Part shown: in pieces, positions 48,989 through 58,602 of the stretch
How the letters are laid out: each line of letters starts with the position of its first letter
Numbering within the stretch: position 1 is the stretch's first letter
Assembly: GCF_014679505.1 (NCBI RefSeq)
Contig: NZ_CP061474.1
Location: 2,676,001 to 2,740,000, forward strand
Direction of reading: 5' to 3'
DNA: 64,000 nt
Source of the DNA: Geobacillus sp. 46C-IIa
GTDB taxonomy: Bacteria > Bacillota > Bacilli > Bacillales > Anoxybacillaceae
The notes under the pieces: model-generated
The model's input: the letters and a program-made list of their open reading frames with translations, nothing else
Told to the model about the DNA's origin: nothing
Database searches by the model: none
Position numbers and translations under genes: made by a program

Positions 48989-49543
48989 ATGACCTTTGCT
49001 CACAATGTACGCGCCGTCCGAAAACAAAAAGGGCTGACACTTCAAGCATTATCAGAACGGTGCGGCGTCAGCCGATCGATGCTGTCGCAAATCGAGCGAG
49101 GCGAAAAAAACCCGACAATCCAAGTCGCCTGCCAAATCGCCGCCGGATTGGGGGTGACACTATCCGAACTTCTTGGCGAACACGAACCGAAGGAAATCAT
49201 CATGATCAAAAAAGAGGAGCGATACGTGTACTGCGATGAGGAGAGCGGCTTCGAGCGCCATCTTCTTTCCCCCGTTTTTCCGGGGCAGCCGATCGAATTC
49301 ATTCTCAACATCATTCCGCCCGGCCAACAATCGGGAGTGTTTCCGCCCCACCCGAAAGGCACAAAAGAATATATTGCCGTCGCCGCCGGAACATTGCGCA
49401 TCGTGCTGGGAGATCGTCACTATGACTTGCGCGAAGGGGACTCTCTTTATTACGACGCCGCCTGCGAACATCAGTTGATCAACACGGGCCAAGAAGAGTG
49501 CCGCTATTATTTGATTATTCACTCGCCTGCTTCGAAAACATGA
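48989..49543 (+). CDS. XRE-family regulator with cupin sensor domain
   Basis: A 184-residue regulator. Residues 5-65 are a helix-turn-helix of the XRE/Cro type (LTLQALSERCGVSRSMLSQIERG). Residues 105-180 are a cupin with FPPHPKGTKEYIAVAAG and LREGDSLYYDAACEHQLINTG, which supplies metal- or ligand-binding His residues. Such regulators often control a neighbouring transporter or catabolic gene; here the divergent lactate permease is the natural target. ATG at 48989 has AAAGGAGGA upstream. Confidence 0.88.
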   Translation: MTFAHNVRAVRKQKGLTLQALSERCGVSRSMLSQIERGEKNPTIQVACQIAAGLGVTLSELLGEHEPKEIIMIKKEERYVYCDEESGFERHLLSPVFPGQPIEFILNIIPPGQQSGVFPPHPKGTKEYIAVAAGTLRIVLGDRHYDLREGDSLYYDAACEHQLINTGQEECRYYLIIHSPASKT

Positions 49544-49662
49544 TTCACAATGACCGATATCCAAGACGCTGTGGTTTTTTGATTTTTGCCGTCACATGGC
49601 AAGAAATCACAACATCGATGGCGAATATAAAGACAGGACCTTTCTTTGACGGGGGAATGTGA

Positions 49663-50166
49663 ATGAACATCAGCCAAGAATATTTGCGGGTGGTGCGCGC
49701 GCGCTTTCTCGACATGAAAAAGACCGCCGAACGGGCTATAGGCCAATGTTCGGAGGAACAGCTGTTCCATTGCTTTCATGAGGAGACAAACAGCATCGCC
49801 ATCATTGTCAAACATATGAGCGGAAATATGGTGTCGCGCTGGACAGACTTTTTTTCATCGGACGGGGAAAAAACGGACCGAAACCGCGATGATGAGTTTA
49901 TCCATGACTTCCATACGCGCAAAGAAGTCATGGATTGCTGGGAAAAGGGGTGGTCCACTTTCTTTCAGACGCTGAATGAACTGCAAGAAACGGATTTGTT
50001 GCGGACGGTCACGATCCGCGGTGAACCCCATTCTGTCATCGAAGCGATTGAGCGGCAAATGTACCATTATTCGTATCATATCGGACAAATCGTCTATGTC
50101 GCGAAACAACTGAATGCAAACAACTGGAAAACACTGACCATACCAAGAAGTCGAAAAACAACATAG
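49663..50166 (+). CDS. DUF1572 (DinB-superfamily) protein
   Basis: A 167-residue four-helix protein. The metal-binding pattern of the DinB/DUF1572 group is visible: NSIAIIVKHMSGNMVSRW, then DDEFI, and MYHYSYHIGQIVYVAKQL, giving His residues on two helices. DinB-like proteins bind a divalent metal; some are thiol S-transferases, but this one cannot be assigned a substrate. ATG at 49663 has GGGGGAATGTG upstream. Confidence 0.85.
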   Translation: MNISQEYLRVVRARFLDMKKTAERAIGQCSEEQLFHCFHEETNSIAIIVKHMSGNMVSRWTDFFSSDGEKTDRNRDDEFIHDFHTRKEVMDCWEKGWSTFFQTLNELQETDLLRTVTIRGEPHSVIEAIERQMYHYSYHIGQIVYVAKQLNANNWKTLTIPRSRKTT

Positions 50167-50196
50167 GCAACTCCTTATTCGAATCATCTTGCCAAC

Positions 50197-50246
50197 GCCA
50201 TCCGCCCCTTGGCGCCGTCAACCAATAAAGGCGGATGGCTTTTTTG
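50197..50246 (+). terminator. intrinsic terminator
   Basis: Stem GCCATCCGCC/GGCGGATGGC followed by TTTTTTG, 30 bases behind the DUF1572 gene. Confidence 0.85.
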
Positions 50247-50293
50247 CGGTTTGACATTCCTTCACAATCATACCGCTTTATCAGGGATCGTGG

Positions 50294-50614
50294 TCAGCGT
50301 CTAGAAAGTTTCACAATGCCGGCCAGCAAACAAACCATCCCCGCTCCCCATGCCATCCCCGCCTTGCCAAGAAGGAGGGAGATTTCTTCAGATGCCTGCA
50401 CATGAGCAAGGTCAAAAGACATCGCCTTCAGCGCAAAGAAAACAGCCAGAGCCTGCAACAAAAGATGGGCCAATATCCACACAAGCGCAAGGCGTTGCTC
50501 TCGATTCTTTCGCCAAAGAACAACGATTGTCGCAACCGCAATCAACATGACAACCGAAAAGCCGCCGATGAGCATATCCATCACATTTTCTTCCATAGGC
50601 AAATGCTTGAGCAA
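50294..50614 (-). CDS. small membrane protein with three helices
   Basis: A 106-residue protein with three hydrophobic segments (MLIGGFSVVMLIAVATIVVL, LVWILAHLLLQALAVFFAL, AGMAWGAGMVCLLAGIV). The start is a TTG at 50614 with AAGGAGG about 8 bases upstream; an ATG at 50596 would remove the first six residues. No family recognised. Confidence 0.6.
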   Translation of the reverse strand: MLKHLPMEENVMDMLIGGFSVVMLIAVATIVVLWRKNREQRLALVWILAHLLLQALAVFFALKAMSFDLAHVQASEEISLLLGKAGMAWGAGMVCLLAGIVKLSRR

Positions 50615-50766
50615 CGTTCCCTCCTCCTTTTTTCATGTCTTTCTATTCTTCTTCCCTTCGTCCGATCCCTTCTTTTATGAGGGAAAGAAGGCAAAGACGC
50701 CGCCGCATGGCCTTTTTCTTTCCCGCGGGCTAGGGAAGCGACGCAACCCTTTTCTCCAATGAAAAG

Positions 50767-50803
50767 CAGGCGCCCATCCCCTATTGCAGGGGACAGCGCC
50801 TGC
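50767..50803 (-). terminator. possible terminator hairpin
   Basis: Stem CAGGCGC/GCGCCTG with an inner CCCC/GGGG pair; on the minus strand it is followed by TTTTC. It would close a minus-strand frame that ends near 50781 with YYNELFLEFKMHQKS, for which no credible start is visible. Confidence 0.35.
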
Positions 50804-50915
50804 TTAATGATTTTTGATGCATCTTAAACTCTAAAAACAGCTCGTTGTAGTAGGCGAGCATCTGTTTCCCCAAGTTTTCGTACACTTCCAAGCGCCCTGC
50901 CGAATCCAAATCAGG

Positions 50916-51301
50916 ATGAATTTGAAAAGCATCAAACCCGGCCGCGGCCCGTCGATACAGGGACTCTTCGGCAGCATCGCCGCTGTATTGTTCGGAATCT
51001 TTTGGATGGTGATGGCGTTCTCCATCACTGCGGACTCGCCGTTTCCCGCCGCCCGCTTTTTTCCGTTTTTCGGCCTTGCGCCGATCGCCATCGGAGCCGT
51101 GCAAGCAATTTTCCCTTACAAAAGCGCGACGGGAAAACAACGCATGTCCTTGTTGGACATTGTCGACAGCGAGGAAGAACCCGGCCCGATGAACATCCGA
51201 TTTGGAGGTGAAGCGAAAACAAACATCGCCCTTATTGCGGCGGGCATGTGCAGCACGATTTTCAATTTTGCCCCCAATGTGGAAAAGAGCTTCTCCGCTG
51301 A
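50916..51301 (+). pseudogene. membrane protein with C-terminal zinc ribbon, frameshifted
   Basis: The first frame reads MNLKSIKPGRGPSIQGLFG, two membrane helices, then LLDIVDSEEEPGPMNIRFGGEAK. Near 51220 the frame must shift by one base to read RPYCGGHVQHDFQFCPQCGKELLR and a TGA at 51299-51301, a zinc ribbon with CPQCG. Without the shift the zinc ribbon is lost. A terminator follows directly. Ribosome site weak. Function unknown. Confidence 0.6.
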
Positions 51302-51319
51302 TCCGAGAAGCTCTTTTTT
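51286..51319 (+). terminator. intrinsic terminator
   Basis: Stem AGAGCTTCTC/GAGAAGCTCT followed by TTTTTTG. Confidence 0.85.
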
Positions 51320-51414
51320 GAAATTTCCTTGCTTCACCGTATTGAATAATTTCGAAAAATACATTAAATTATATAGTAATAGTCAAAACCAAACGCAACA
51401 ACTGCATACGGACA

Positions 51415-51554
51415 TTCTTATCAAGAGAGGGGGAGGGACTGGCCCGGTGAACCCTCAGCAACCTGGCCGCGGCCAAGGTGCTAAATCCAGACAGGCAACA
51501 GCCTGGAAGATAAGAAGAAGCGAACGGAAAGTCTTCTTCTTAGAAGGCTTTTTT
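51415..51554 (+). promoter_or_regulatory. SAM-I riboswitch (S-box) with terminator
   Basis: The P1 stem pairs TTCTTATC (51415) with GATAAGAA (51516). Conserved S-box text is present: AGAGAGGGGGAGGGACTGGC, AACCCTCAGCAACC, AAGGTGCTAAATCCAG and ACAGGCAACAGCCTGGAAGA. Downstream AAGTCTTC/GAAGGCTT followed by TTTTTTC is the terminator, and AAGAAGAAG is placed to act as antiterminator. High SAM should stop transcription before yitJ-metH. Confidence 0.95.
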
Positions 51555-51586
51555 CTTTTACTTGTGAAGAAACGGGGGAATCGAAC

Positions 51587-53437
51587 GTGGGATTGCTTGA
51601 TGACCTGAAACAACGCGTGCTGATCGCCGATGGCGCGATGGGGACGCTTCTCTATTCGCATGGCGTTGACCGTTGTTTTGAAGAATTGAATCTATCGAAA
51701 CCGGAAGAAATCGTCCATATTCACGAAGCGTATATCGCCGCGGGCGCCGACGTCATTCAGACAAACACATACGGCGCCAACTACGTCAAGCTCGCCCGCT
51801 ACGGCTTGCAAGATGAAGTGCCGGCCATCAATCGGGCGGCGGTGCGGCTCGCTAGGCAAGCGGCGAACGGTCGGGCGTACGTGCTTGGGACAATCGGCGG
51901 GCTGCGCACGTTAAACAAAAGCGCCGTGCCGCTTGATGAAGTGAAGCGGACGTTCCGCGAGCAACTGTTTGTCTTGCTGGCGGAGGGAGTGGACGGCGTG
52001 CTGCTGGAGACGTATTACGATTTGGAAGAGTTGGAGACGGTGCTCACCATCGCCCGCAAAGAGACGGACTTGCCGATCATCGCCCATGTATCGCTCCATG
52101 AAGTCGGCGTCTTGCAAGATGGCACGCCGCTCGCGGACGCCCTTGCCCGTTTAGAGGCGCTCGGGGCCGATGTCGTCGGACTGAACTGTCGTCTCGGTCC
52201 GTATCATATGCTTCGGTCGCTTGAAGAAGTGCCGCTGCCAACGCGCGCCGTTTTATCGGCGTACCCGAACGCAAGCCTCCCCGACTACCGCGACGGCCGG
52301 CTCGTCTATGAGACGAATGCCGAATACTTCGAGGAAACGGCCAAGGCGTTTCGCGATCAAGGGGTGCGCTTGATCGGCGGTTGTTGCGGCACGACGCCGA
52401 AACATATTGAAGCGATGGCTCGGGCGCTTCATGATCGAACCCCTGTCACGAAAAAAACAGTCAAACAGCGCGCCGTGTCGGTGTCGGTCCAATCTGACAT
52501 TCCATTGGCAGCGACGCCGCTTCCGGAATTAGCCCGCGCCCGCCGCTCGGTGATCGTTGAGCTTGACCCGCCGAAAAAACTGGGCATTGACAAATTTCTC
52601 GCCGGAGCGAAAGCGCTCCATGATGCCGGCATTGACGCGCTGACGTTGGCCGACAACTCGCTCGCCACGCCGCGCATCAGCAACGTCGCCGTCGGTTCGA
52701 TCGTGAAAGAGCGGCTCGGCGTCCGTCCGCTCATCCATATTACGTGCCGCGACCGCAACTTGATCGGCCTGCAGTCGCACTTGATGGGCCTGCATACGCT
52801 CGGCATCACCGATGTGCTCGCCATTACCGGCGACCCGTCGAAAATCGGCGACTTTCCAGGAGCGACATCGGTGTACGATTTATCGTCGTTCGATTTAATC
52901 CGCTTAATCAGCCAGTTCAATGAAGGATTGTCGTACTCAGGCAAACCGCTTGGGCAAAAAACGAACTTCTCGATCGGCGCGGCGTTCAATCCGAACGTCC
53001 GTCACTTGGATAAGGCCGTTGAACGGATGGAGAAAAAAATTCAATGCGGCGCCCATTATTTCTTGACCCAGCCGATTTATTCGGAAGAGAAAATCGTCGA
53101 CGTGCACGAAGCGACGAAACAGTTGGATGCGCCGATTTACATCGGCATTATGCCGCTTGTGAGCGCGCGCAACGCCGAGTTTTTGCACCATGAAGTGCCG
53201 GGCATTACGCTCTCTGACGAGATTCGCGCCCGCATGGCCGCCTGCGGCAACGACCCGGTGCAGGCAGCGCGCGAAGGAATCGCCATCGCCAAAGCGCTCA
53301 TTGACGCAGCGTTCGACTTGTTTCACGGCATTTATTTAATTACGCCGTTTTTGCGTTACGACATGACGGTGGAGCTTGTCCGCTACATTCACGAAAAAGA
53401 AGCGGCCGCGAAAGAAAGGAAGGTTGTCCATGGCTAA
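51587..53437 (+). CDS. yitJ: bifunctional homocysteine S-methyltransferase / methylenetetrahydrofolate reductase YitJ
   Basis: A 616-residue two-domain enzyme. Residues 1-290 are a homocysteine methyltransferase barrel with [31 protein letters not shown] and the zinc-binding [10 protein letters not shown]. Residues 310-610 are a MetF-like FAD barrel with [20 protein letters not shown] and [11 protein letters not shown]. It produces 5-methyl-THF and methionine. The start is a GTG at 51587 with GGGGGAATC upstream. It overlaps metH by 8 bases and stands behind a SAM riboswitch, as in B. subtilis where yitJ is the classical S-box gene. Confidence 0.95.
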   Translation: MGLLDDLKQRVLIADGAMGTLLYSHGVDRCFEELNLSKPEEIVHIHEAYIAAGADVIQTNTYGANYVKLARYGLQDEVPAINRAAVRLARQAANGRAYVLGTIGGLRTLNKSAVPLDEVKRTFREQLFVLLAEGVDGVLLETYYDLEELETVLTIARKETDLPIIAHVSLHEVGVLQDGTPLADALARLEALGADVVGLNCRLGPYHMLRSLEEVPLPTRAVLSAYPNASLPDYRDGRLVYETNAEYFEETAKAFRDQGVRLIGGCCGTTPKHIEAMARALHDRTPVTKKTVKQRAVSVSVQSDIPLAATPLPELARARRSVIVELDPPKKLGIDKFLAGAKALHDAGIDALTLADNSLATPRISNVAVGSIVKERLGVRPLIHITCRDRNLIGLQSHLMGLHTLGITDVLAITGDPSKIGDFPGATSVYDLSSFDLIRLISQFNEGLSYSGKPLGQKTNFSIGAAFNPNVRHLDKAVERMEKKIQCGAHYFLTQPIYSEEKIVDVHEATKQLDAPIYIGIMPLVSARNAEFLHHEVPGITLSDEIRARMAACGNDPVQAAREGIAIAKALIDAAFDLFHGIYLITPFLRYDMTVELVRYIHEKEAAAKERKVVHG

Positions 53438-56400
53438 TGTCACCTTAGAACAGCAGCTGCAGCGAAAAATTCTTGTCATTGACGGCGCGATGGGGACGAT
53501 GATCCAAAGCGCCAACTTGTCGGCGGCCGACTTTGGCGGCGAGGCGTATGAAGGGTGCAACGAATATTTAACCCTCACCGCCCCGCACGTCATTCGCCAT
53601 ATTCATGAAGCGTACTTGGAAGCCGGCGCGGACATCATCGAAACGAACACGTTCGGGGCGACGCGCATCGTGCTTGACGAATACGGCCTTGGCCATTTGG
53701 CGCTCGAGCTGAATATCGAAGCAGCGAGGCTCGCCAAACAAGCGGCCGAGTCGTTCGCAACACCCGACTGGCCGCGCTTTATCGCCGGTTCGATGGGGCC
53801 GACGACGAAAACCTTGTCGGTCACAGGCGGAGCGACGTTTGACGAACTTGTTGCCGCCTATGAAGAGCAGGCGCGCGGACTGCTGCTTGGCGGCGTCGAC
53901 CTTCTCCTTTTGGAAACGTGCCAAGATACGCTGAACGTCAAAGCGGGATTCATCGGCATTTCCAAAGCGTTTGAAGCCGTCGGCCGCCGCGTGCCGCTCA
54001 TGATTTCCGGCACGATCGAGCCGATGGGCACGACGCTTGCCGGGCAGGCGATCGATTCGTTTTTCATCTCGATCCGCCATATGAAGCCGATCGCCGTCGG
54101 CTTAAACTGCGCGACCGGTCCGGAATTCATGACCGACCATTTGCGCACGCTCGCCTCGCTCGCAGACACGGCGGTCAGCTGCTACCCGAACGCTGGGCTT
54201 CCGGACGAAGAAGGGCATTACCATGAAACGCCAGACATGTTGGCAGAGAAAATCCGCCGCTTTGCTGAAAAGGGGTGGATCAACATCGTCGGCGGGTGCT
54301 GCGGTACGACGCCGGACCATATCCGCGCCATCGCCGAAGCGGTGCGCCACATCCCGCCGCGGGCGATCCCGTCCTCGTTTGACACGCACGCCGTCTCCGG
54401 CATCGAGGCGCTCATCTACGACGAAACGATGCGCCCGCTTTTTGTCGGCGAACGGACGAACGTCATCGGCTCGCGCAAGTTTAAGCGCCTTATCGCCGAA
54501 GGCAAGTACGAAGAAGCGGCGGAAATCGCCCGCGCTCAAGTGAAAAACGGCGCCCATGTCATCGACATTTGCCTCGCCGACCCGGACCGCGACGAACGGC
54601 ACGATATGGAACAGTTCGTCCGCGAAGTTGTCAAAAAAGTGAAAGTGCCGCTCGTCATCGACTCGACTGACGAACACGTCATCGAATGCGCCCTCACCTA
54701 TTCGCAAGGGAAGGCGATCATTAACTCGATCAACCTCGAAGACGGCGAAGAGCGCTTTGCCAAAGTCGCGCCGCTGTTGCATCAATACGGCGCCGCCGTT
54801 GTGGTCGGGACGATCGATGAGCAAGGGATGGCCGTCACCGCCGAACGGAAGCTCGAGATCGCCTTGCGTTCGTATGATTTGCTTGTGAACCGCTATGGCG
54901 TTCCGGCGCATGACATCATTTTCGATCCGCTCGTCTTCCCGGTCGGCACCGGCGATGAGCAATACATCGGAGCGGCGAAAGAAACGATCGAAGGCATTCG
55001 CCTCATTAAAGAGCGGCTTCCTGAGTGTTTAACGATGCTCGGCATCAGCAACGTCTCGTTCGGCTTGCCGCCGGCCGGGCGCGAGGTGCTCAACTCCGTC
55101 TTTTTGTACCATTGCACGCAAGCCGGGCTCGATTACGCGATTGTCAACACGGAGAAGCTCGAGCGGTTCGCCTCGATTCCGGAAGACGAAGTGCGAATGG
55201 CCGAGGCGCTTTTGTTTGACACGAGCGACGAAACGTTAAATGCCTTTATCGAATTTTACCGAAGCAAAATCACCGCCGCCAAGCCGGCGCAGGAGAACTT
55301 GAGCCTTGAGGAGCGGCTCGCCCGCTACGTCATTGAAGGATCGAAAGACGGGCTCATTTCCGATTTGGAAAAGGCGCTTGAGACCTACTCCGATCCGCTG
55401 TCGATCATTAACGGCCCGCTCATGGCCGGCATGGACGAAGTCGGGCGGCTGTTTAACAACAACCAGCTCATCGTCGCTGAAGTATTGCAAAGCGCAGAAG
55501 TGATGAAAGCCGCGGTCGCCTTTTTAGAGCCATATATGGAAAAGAAAGAGGGAAGCACAAAAGGAAAAGTCATTCTCGCCACCGTCAAGGGCGATGTGCA
55601 CGACATCGGCAAAAACTTAGTCGACATTATTTTAAGCAACAATGGCTACGAGGTGATCGACCTCGGCATTAAAGTCGCCCCGCAGCAACTCATTGAAGCG
55701 GTGCGCGAACATCAGCCGGACATCATCGGCCTTTCTGGTTTGCTTGTGAAATCGGCTCAACAGATGGTCGTCACCGCCCAAGACTTGCGCCAAGCCGGTG
55801 TTTCGACCCCGATTTTAGTCGGCGGCGCCGCCTTAACGCGCAAGTTTACGGAAAACAAAATCGCGCCCGAATACGACGGCGTCGTCCTGTACGCGAAAGA
55901 CGCCATGGACGGGCTTGCGCTCGCCAACCAAATTCAGCAAGGCGACATCGAATACACAAAAAAAGAAGCGGCCGAAAGCGAGTCAACACGGCCGACGGCG
56001 ATGGTTACAGCGATCAAATCGAACATCTCGACCGACGTCCCCGTCTACGTGCCGGCCGATCTCGATCGTCACGTGCTGCGGAATGTGCCGCTTGACCACG
56101 TGTTGCCGTACGTCAACTGGCAAATGGTGCTCGGCCATCATCTCGGCTTGAAAGGAAAAGTGAAGCGGCTGTTGGAAGAAAAAGACGAAAAAGCGCTCGC
56201 CTTAAAAGCGGTCGTCGATGAACTCGTCGCCGAGGCGAAAACACACGGCTGGATTCAGCCGGCCGGCGCCTACCGCTTCTTCCCGGCGCAAAGCGACGGC
56301 AACCGCGTGTACATTTACGACCCAGCTGACGGCAAAACGATTTTAGAGACGTTTGACTTCCCGCGCCAGCCGCGGGCGCCACACCTTTGCCTCGCCGATT

Positions 56401-56840
56401 ATTTGAAATCGAAAGAGAGCGGGGAAATGGACTATGTCGGCTTTTTCGCCGTCACCGCTGGGCACGGCATCCGCGAACTCGCCCAACAGTGGAAAGACGA
56501 AGGCGAATTTTTGAAAAGCCATGCCATTCAGGCGTTGGCGCTCGAGATCGCTGAAGGGTTCGCCGAACGCATCCATCAAATTATGCGCGACCGCTGGGGC
56601 TTCCCAGACGACCCGGACTTCACGATGGAAGAGCGCTTCGCCGCCAAATACCAAGGCCAGCGCTACTCGTTCGGCTACCCGGCCTGTCCAAACTTGGAAG
56701 ACCAAGAAAAGCTGTTCCGCCTCCTTCATCCGGAAGATGTCGGCATCCGCCTCACCGACGGCTGCATGATGGAGCCGGAAGCCTCCGTCTCGGCGATCGT
56801 CTTCGCCCATCCGGAAGCGCGGTATTTCAATGTGTTATAA
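53430..56840 (+). CDS. metH: cobalamin-dependent methionine synthase MetH
   Basis: About 1136 residues. Order: homocysteine-binding barrel (residues 1-310, [10 protein letters not shown] with zinc Cys), methyl-THF-binding barrel (340-620, [14 protein letters not shown]), B12 cap and B12-binding domain (640-870, [15 protein letters not shown] with the His that ligates cobalt, and GLSGLLVKS), and a C-terminal reactivation domain that binds SAM (900-1136, [15 protein letters not shown]). It transfers the methyl group from 5-methyl-THF to homocysteine. ATG at 53430 is chosen (GGAAGGTTG upstream), overlapping yitJ by 8 bases; both respond to the upstream riboswitch. Confidence 0.95.
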   Translation: MANVTLEQQLQRKILVIDGAMGTMIQSANLSAADFGGEAYEGCNEYLTLTAPHVIRHIHEAYLEAGADIIETNTFGATRIVLDEYGLGHLALELNIEAARLAKQAAESFATPDWPRFIAGSMGPTTKTLSVTGGATFDELVAAYEEQARGLLLGGVDLLLLETCQDTLNVKAGFIGISKAFEAVGRRVPLMISGTIEPMGTTLAGQAIDSFFISIRHMKPIAVGLNCATGPEFMTDHLRTLASLADTAVSCYPNAGLPDEEGHYHETPDMLAEKIRRFAEKGWINIVGGCCGTTPDHIRAIAEAVRHIPPRAIPSSFDTHAVSGIEALIYDETMRPLFVGERTNVIGSRKFKRLIAEGKYEEAAEIARAQVKNGAHVIDICLADPDRDERHDMEQFVREVVKKVKVPLVIDSTDEHVIECALTYSQGKAIINSINLEDGEERFAKVAPLLHQYGAAVVVGTIDEQGMAVTAERKLEIALRSYDLLVNRYGVPAHDIIFDPLVFPVGTGDEQYIGAAKETIEGIRLIKERLPECLTMLGISNVSFGLPPAGREVLNSVFLYHCTQAGLDYAIVNTEKLERFASIPEDEVRMAEALLFDTSDETLNAFIEFYRSKITAAKPAQENLSLEERLARYVIEGSKDGLISDLEKALETYSDPLSIINGPLMAGMDEVGRLFNNNQLIVAEVLQSAEVMKAAVAFLEPYMEKKEGSTKGKVILATVKGDVHDIGKNLVDIILSNNGYEVIDLGIKVAPQQLIEAVREHQPDIIGLSGLLVKSAQQMVVTAQDLRQAGVSTPILVGGAALTRKFTENKIAPEYDGVVLYAKDAMDGLALANQIQQGDIEYTKKEAAESESTRPTAMVTAIKSNISTDVPVYVPADLDRHVLRNVPLDHVLPYVNWQMVLGHHLGLKGKVKRLLEEKDEKALALKAVVDELVAEAKTHGWIQPAGAYRFFPAQSDGNRVYIYDPADGKTILETFDFPRQPRAPHLCLADYLKSKESGEMDYVGFFAVTAGHGIRELAQQWKDEGEFLKSHAIQALALEIAEGFAERIHQIMRDRWGFPDDPDFTMEERFAAKYQGQRYSFGYPACPNLEDQEKLFRLLHPEDVGIRLTDGCMMEPEASVSAIVFAHPEARYFNVL

Positions 56841-56847
56841 GCAGGAT

Positions 56848-56880
56848 GCGAGCTGGCCGAATCGGCCGGCTCGCTTTCCT
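56848..56880 (+). terminator. intrinsic terminator of the yitJ-metH operon
   Basis: Stem GCGAGC-TGGCC/GGCC-GGCTCGC with GAATC loop, followed by TTTCC, just behind the metH stop. Confidence 0.75.
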
Positions 56881-56964
56881 ATTTTTACGACAAACAGATC
56901 ATCGGACAGCGGACTCAACCATCTTTTTGGTTACAACTGTTATAAAATAGTATGGGGAATCGAT

Positions 56965-57087
56965 ATGAGTACGGTGGTGAAACCAATGGAACGAAAAATA
57001 ACGAAAGTGGGGAACAGTCTAGGGATCACCCTTCCGCAAGAAGTGTTGGACCATTTGAAAAGTGTCAGCCATCATGTATTCAAATGA
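56965..57087 (+). pseudogene. truncated AbrB/MazE-type antitoxin
   Basis: A 40-residue frame with ERKITKVGNSLGITLPQEVLDHLK, the swapped-hairpin DNA-binding core of SpoVT/AbrB antitoxins. Intact members continue with a second strand and a toxin-binding tail; here the frame ends after SVSHHVFK. ATG at 56965 has GGGGA upstream. Its 3' end overlaps the PIN relic on the other strand by 8 bases, so the break is probably the point where the two halves of a toxin-antitoxin pair were rearranged. Confidence 0.65.
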
Positions 57088-57430
57088 CGAACTCAGGCAT
57101 ATAGCACTCCCCGCCCAGTCGACGAAAATCTTTTTCGTTCCCAGTTATAATCCCTTGAATGGATGAAGTGTGCCTAGTCAACGCCGAAAGATACGCATCA
57201 GCAAAATCGACGTTGCCATGGGCGTAATCGTCTAATGCCTTTCCAACAACTTTTTGATCTGTCGTCTTCACACAAGAAGCCTCTATGATTTGCTTCAACT
57301 TGCTTGCGATTTCTCCTTTCGTATACCCGTACCGTTTCGATTCCAACACCCAGCAACATTCCGCAACGACAAGAGGAGGCAATAGGAACAAAAGTTCACC
57401 GTTGAGTGATGGTTCCTGATCCCTCATCAC
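57080..57430 (-). pseudogene. N-terminally truncated PIN-domain (VapC-type) toxin
   Basis: A 116-residue frame with LFLLPPLVVAECCWVLESKRYGY, then NVDFADAYLSAL (third acidic residues) and ITGNEKDFRRLG (final Asp and Leu-Gly), the second half of a PIN ribonuclease. The first strand with its essential Asp (usually MxxLDTNV) is missing; the frame opens with a stop-flanked DQEPSLNGE segment. It is probably inactive. The truncated AbrB-type gene lies convergently rather than upstream, which suggests a local inversion. Confidence 0.65.
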
Positions 57431-57519
57431 TCATTTTGATCACGAATCCCCATCCGACACATAATTCCCCTCCCTCGTTCCATACTAACGATGACAATAT
57501 CCGTCAAGGAGGAACCACG

Positions 57520-58383
57520 ATGGTCACAAAGCAACAAACGACGCTGCCGCCGCAGCACCAGACGCAACAGCCCGGCCTGCAGACGGAGATGAACCCGCAG
57601 CCGGTCACGATCAAAGACACCTATAAAGGAAGCGGCAAGCTCGAAAACAAAACCGCCATCATCAGCGGCGGCGACAGCGGCATCGGCCGGGCGGTGGCGG
57701 TTCATTTCGCCAAAGAAGGCGCCGATGTGGCGATCATCTATCTCAACGAACATGAAGACGCCGAGGAAACGAAACGGCTTGTCGAGCAGGAAGGAAGACG
57801 GTGCCTGGCCATTGCGGGAGACATTGGGGATGAAGCGTTTTGCAAAGAGGCGGTGAAACAAACGATCGAAGCGTTCGGCAAGCTGGATATCGTCATCAAC
57901 AACGCCGCCGAACAACACCCACAGCCGAACTTTCTCAACATCACTGCCGCACAGCTGGAAAAAACGTTTCGCACGAACGTATTCGGCTGCTTTTTCCTAA
58001 CGAAAGCGGCGCTCCCGCACTTAAAAAGCGGAAGCGCCATTATCAACACCGCTTCCATCACTGCCTACGAAGGAAACGAGCAGCTCATCGACTACTCGGC
58101 GACAAAAGGGGCAATCGTCGCGTTCACCCGCTCGCTTGCCAAAGCGCTCGTCGGCCAAGGCATCCGCGTCAACGGCGTCGCCCCAGGCCCGATTTGGACG
58201 CCGCTCATCCCCTCCACCTTTCAAAGTGACCAAGTCGCCACATTCGGCGCCAACACGCCGATGAAACGCCCCGGTCAACCGAGCGAAGTCGCCCCGTGCT
58301 ACGTCTTTTTGGCGAGTGACGAATCGTCGTACATGACCGGGCAAATGCTTCACGTCGATGGTGGAAAGTTCGTCAGCGGCTGA
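57520..58383 (+). CDS. short-chain dehydrogenase/reductase, YhdF/YdaD-like general stress type
   Basis: A 287-residue classical SDR with an extra 40-residue N-terminus rich in Gln and Pro. Cofactor motif ISGGDSGIGRA, NNAAEQ, and the active site Ser in INTASITAY with YSATK are present, and PGPIWTPLIP near the C-terminus. The long N-terminus and PQPVTIKDTYKGSGKL segment are typical of the YhxC/YdaD-type Bacillus enzymes. Substrate unknown. ATG at 57520 has AAGGAGGAACC upstream. Confidence 0.9.
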   Translation: MVTKQQTTLPPQHQTQQPGLQTEMNPQPVTIKDTYKGSGKLENKTAIISGGDSGIGRAVAVHFAKEGADVAIIYLNEHEDAEETKRLVEQEGRRCLAIAGDIGDEAFCKEAVKQTIEAFGKLDIVINNAAEQHPQPNFLNITAAQLEKTFRTNVFGCFFLTKAALPHLKSGSAIINTASITAYEGNEQLIDYSATKGAIVAFTRSLAKALVGQGIRVNGVAPGPIWTPLIPSTFQSDQVATFGANTPMKRPGQPSEVAPCYVFLASDESSYMTGQMLHVDGGKFVSG

Positions 58384-58523
58384 CCATAGCAGCCGCTGGC
58401 GCCAAACCTTTTTAACAAATCGTGTCACATTTCCTCACAAAAATATGGCGTGATTGTAAAAAAACGTGTACGATAAAGTTACGATGTTCCTCTACTTCTT
58501 GACAAGGTGCCCCTCTTCTCTTC

Positions 58524-58552
58524 GCCCGTCCCGGATGGGGCGGGGTTTTTTA
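58524..58552 (+). terminator. terminator-like hairpin
   Basis: GCCCGTCC/GGGGCGGG stem followed by TTTTTTA on the plus strand. It is about 140 bases behind the dehydrogenase gene. Confidence 0.5.
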
Positions 58553-58560
58553 CGTCCCGA

Positions 58561-58593
58561 ATCAAAAAGCAGCCACAACGGCTGCTTTTTGAT
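58561..58593 (-). terminator. intrinsic terminator of the maltodextrin operon
   Basis: Perfect 14-base stem ATCAAAAAGCAGCC/GGCTGCTTTTTGAT with ACAAC loop, 10 bases beyond the malR-like stop. Confidence 0.75.
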
Positions 58594-58602
58594 AAAACTT
58601 GT

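Noticed and set aside
50781..51140. Minus-strand frame ending YYNELFLEFKMHQKS
   Set aside because: The C-terminal 40 residues look protein-like and a hairpin follows, but the upstream part is the antisense of a better-supported plus-strand gene and no start is visible.
54102..54962. Long open frame antisense to metH (286 codons)
   Set aside because: Mirror of strongly coding GC-rich sequence, with no ribosome site and no recognisable domain.
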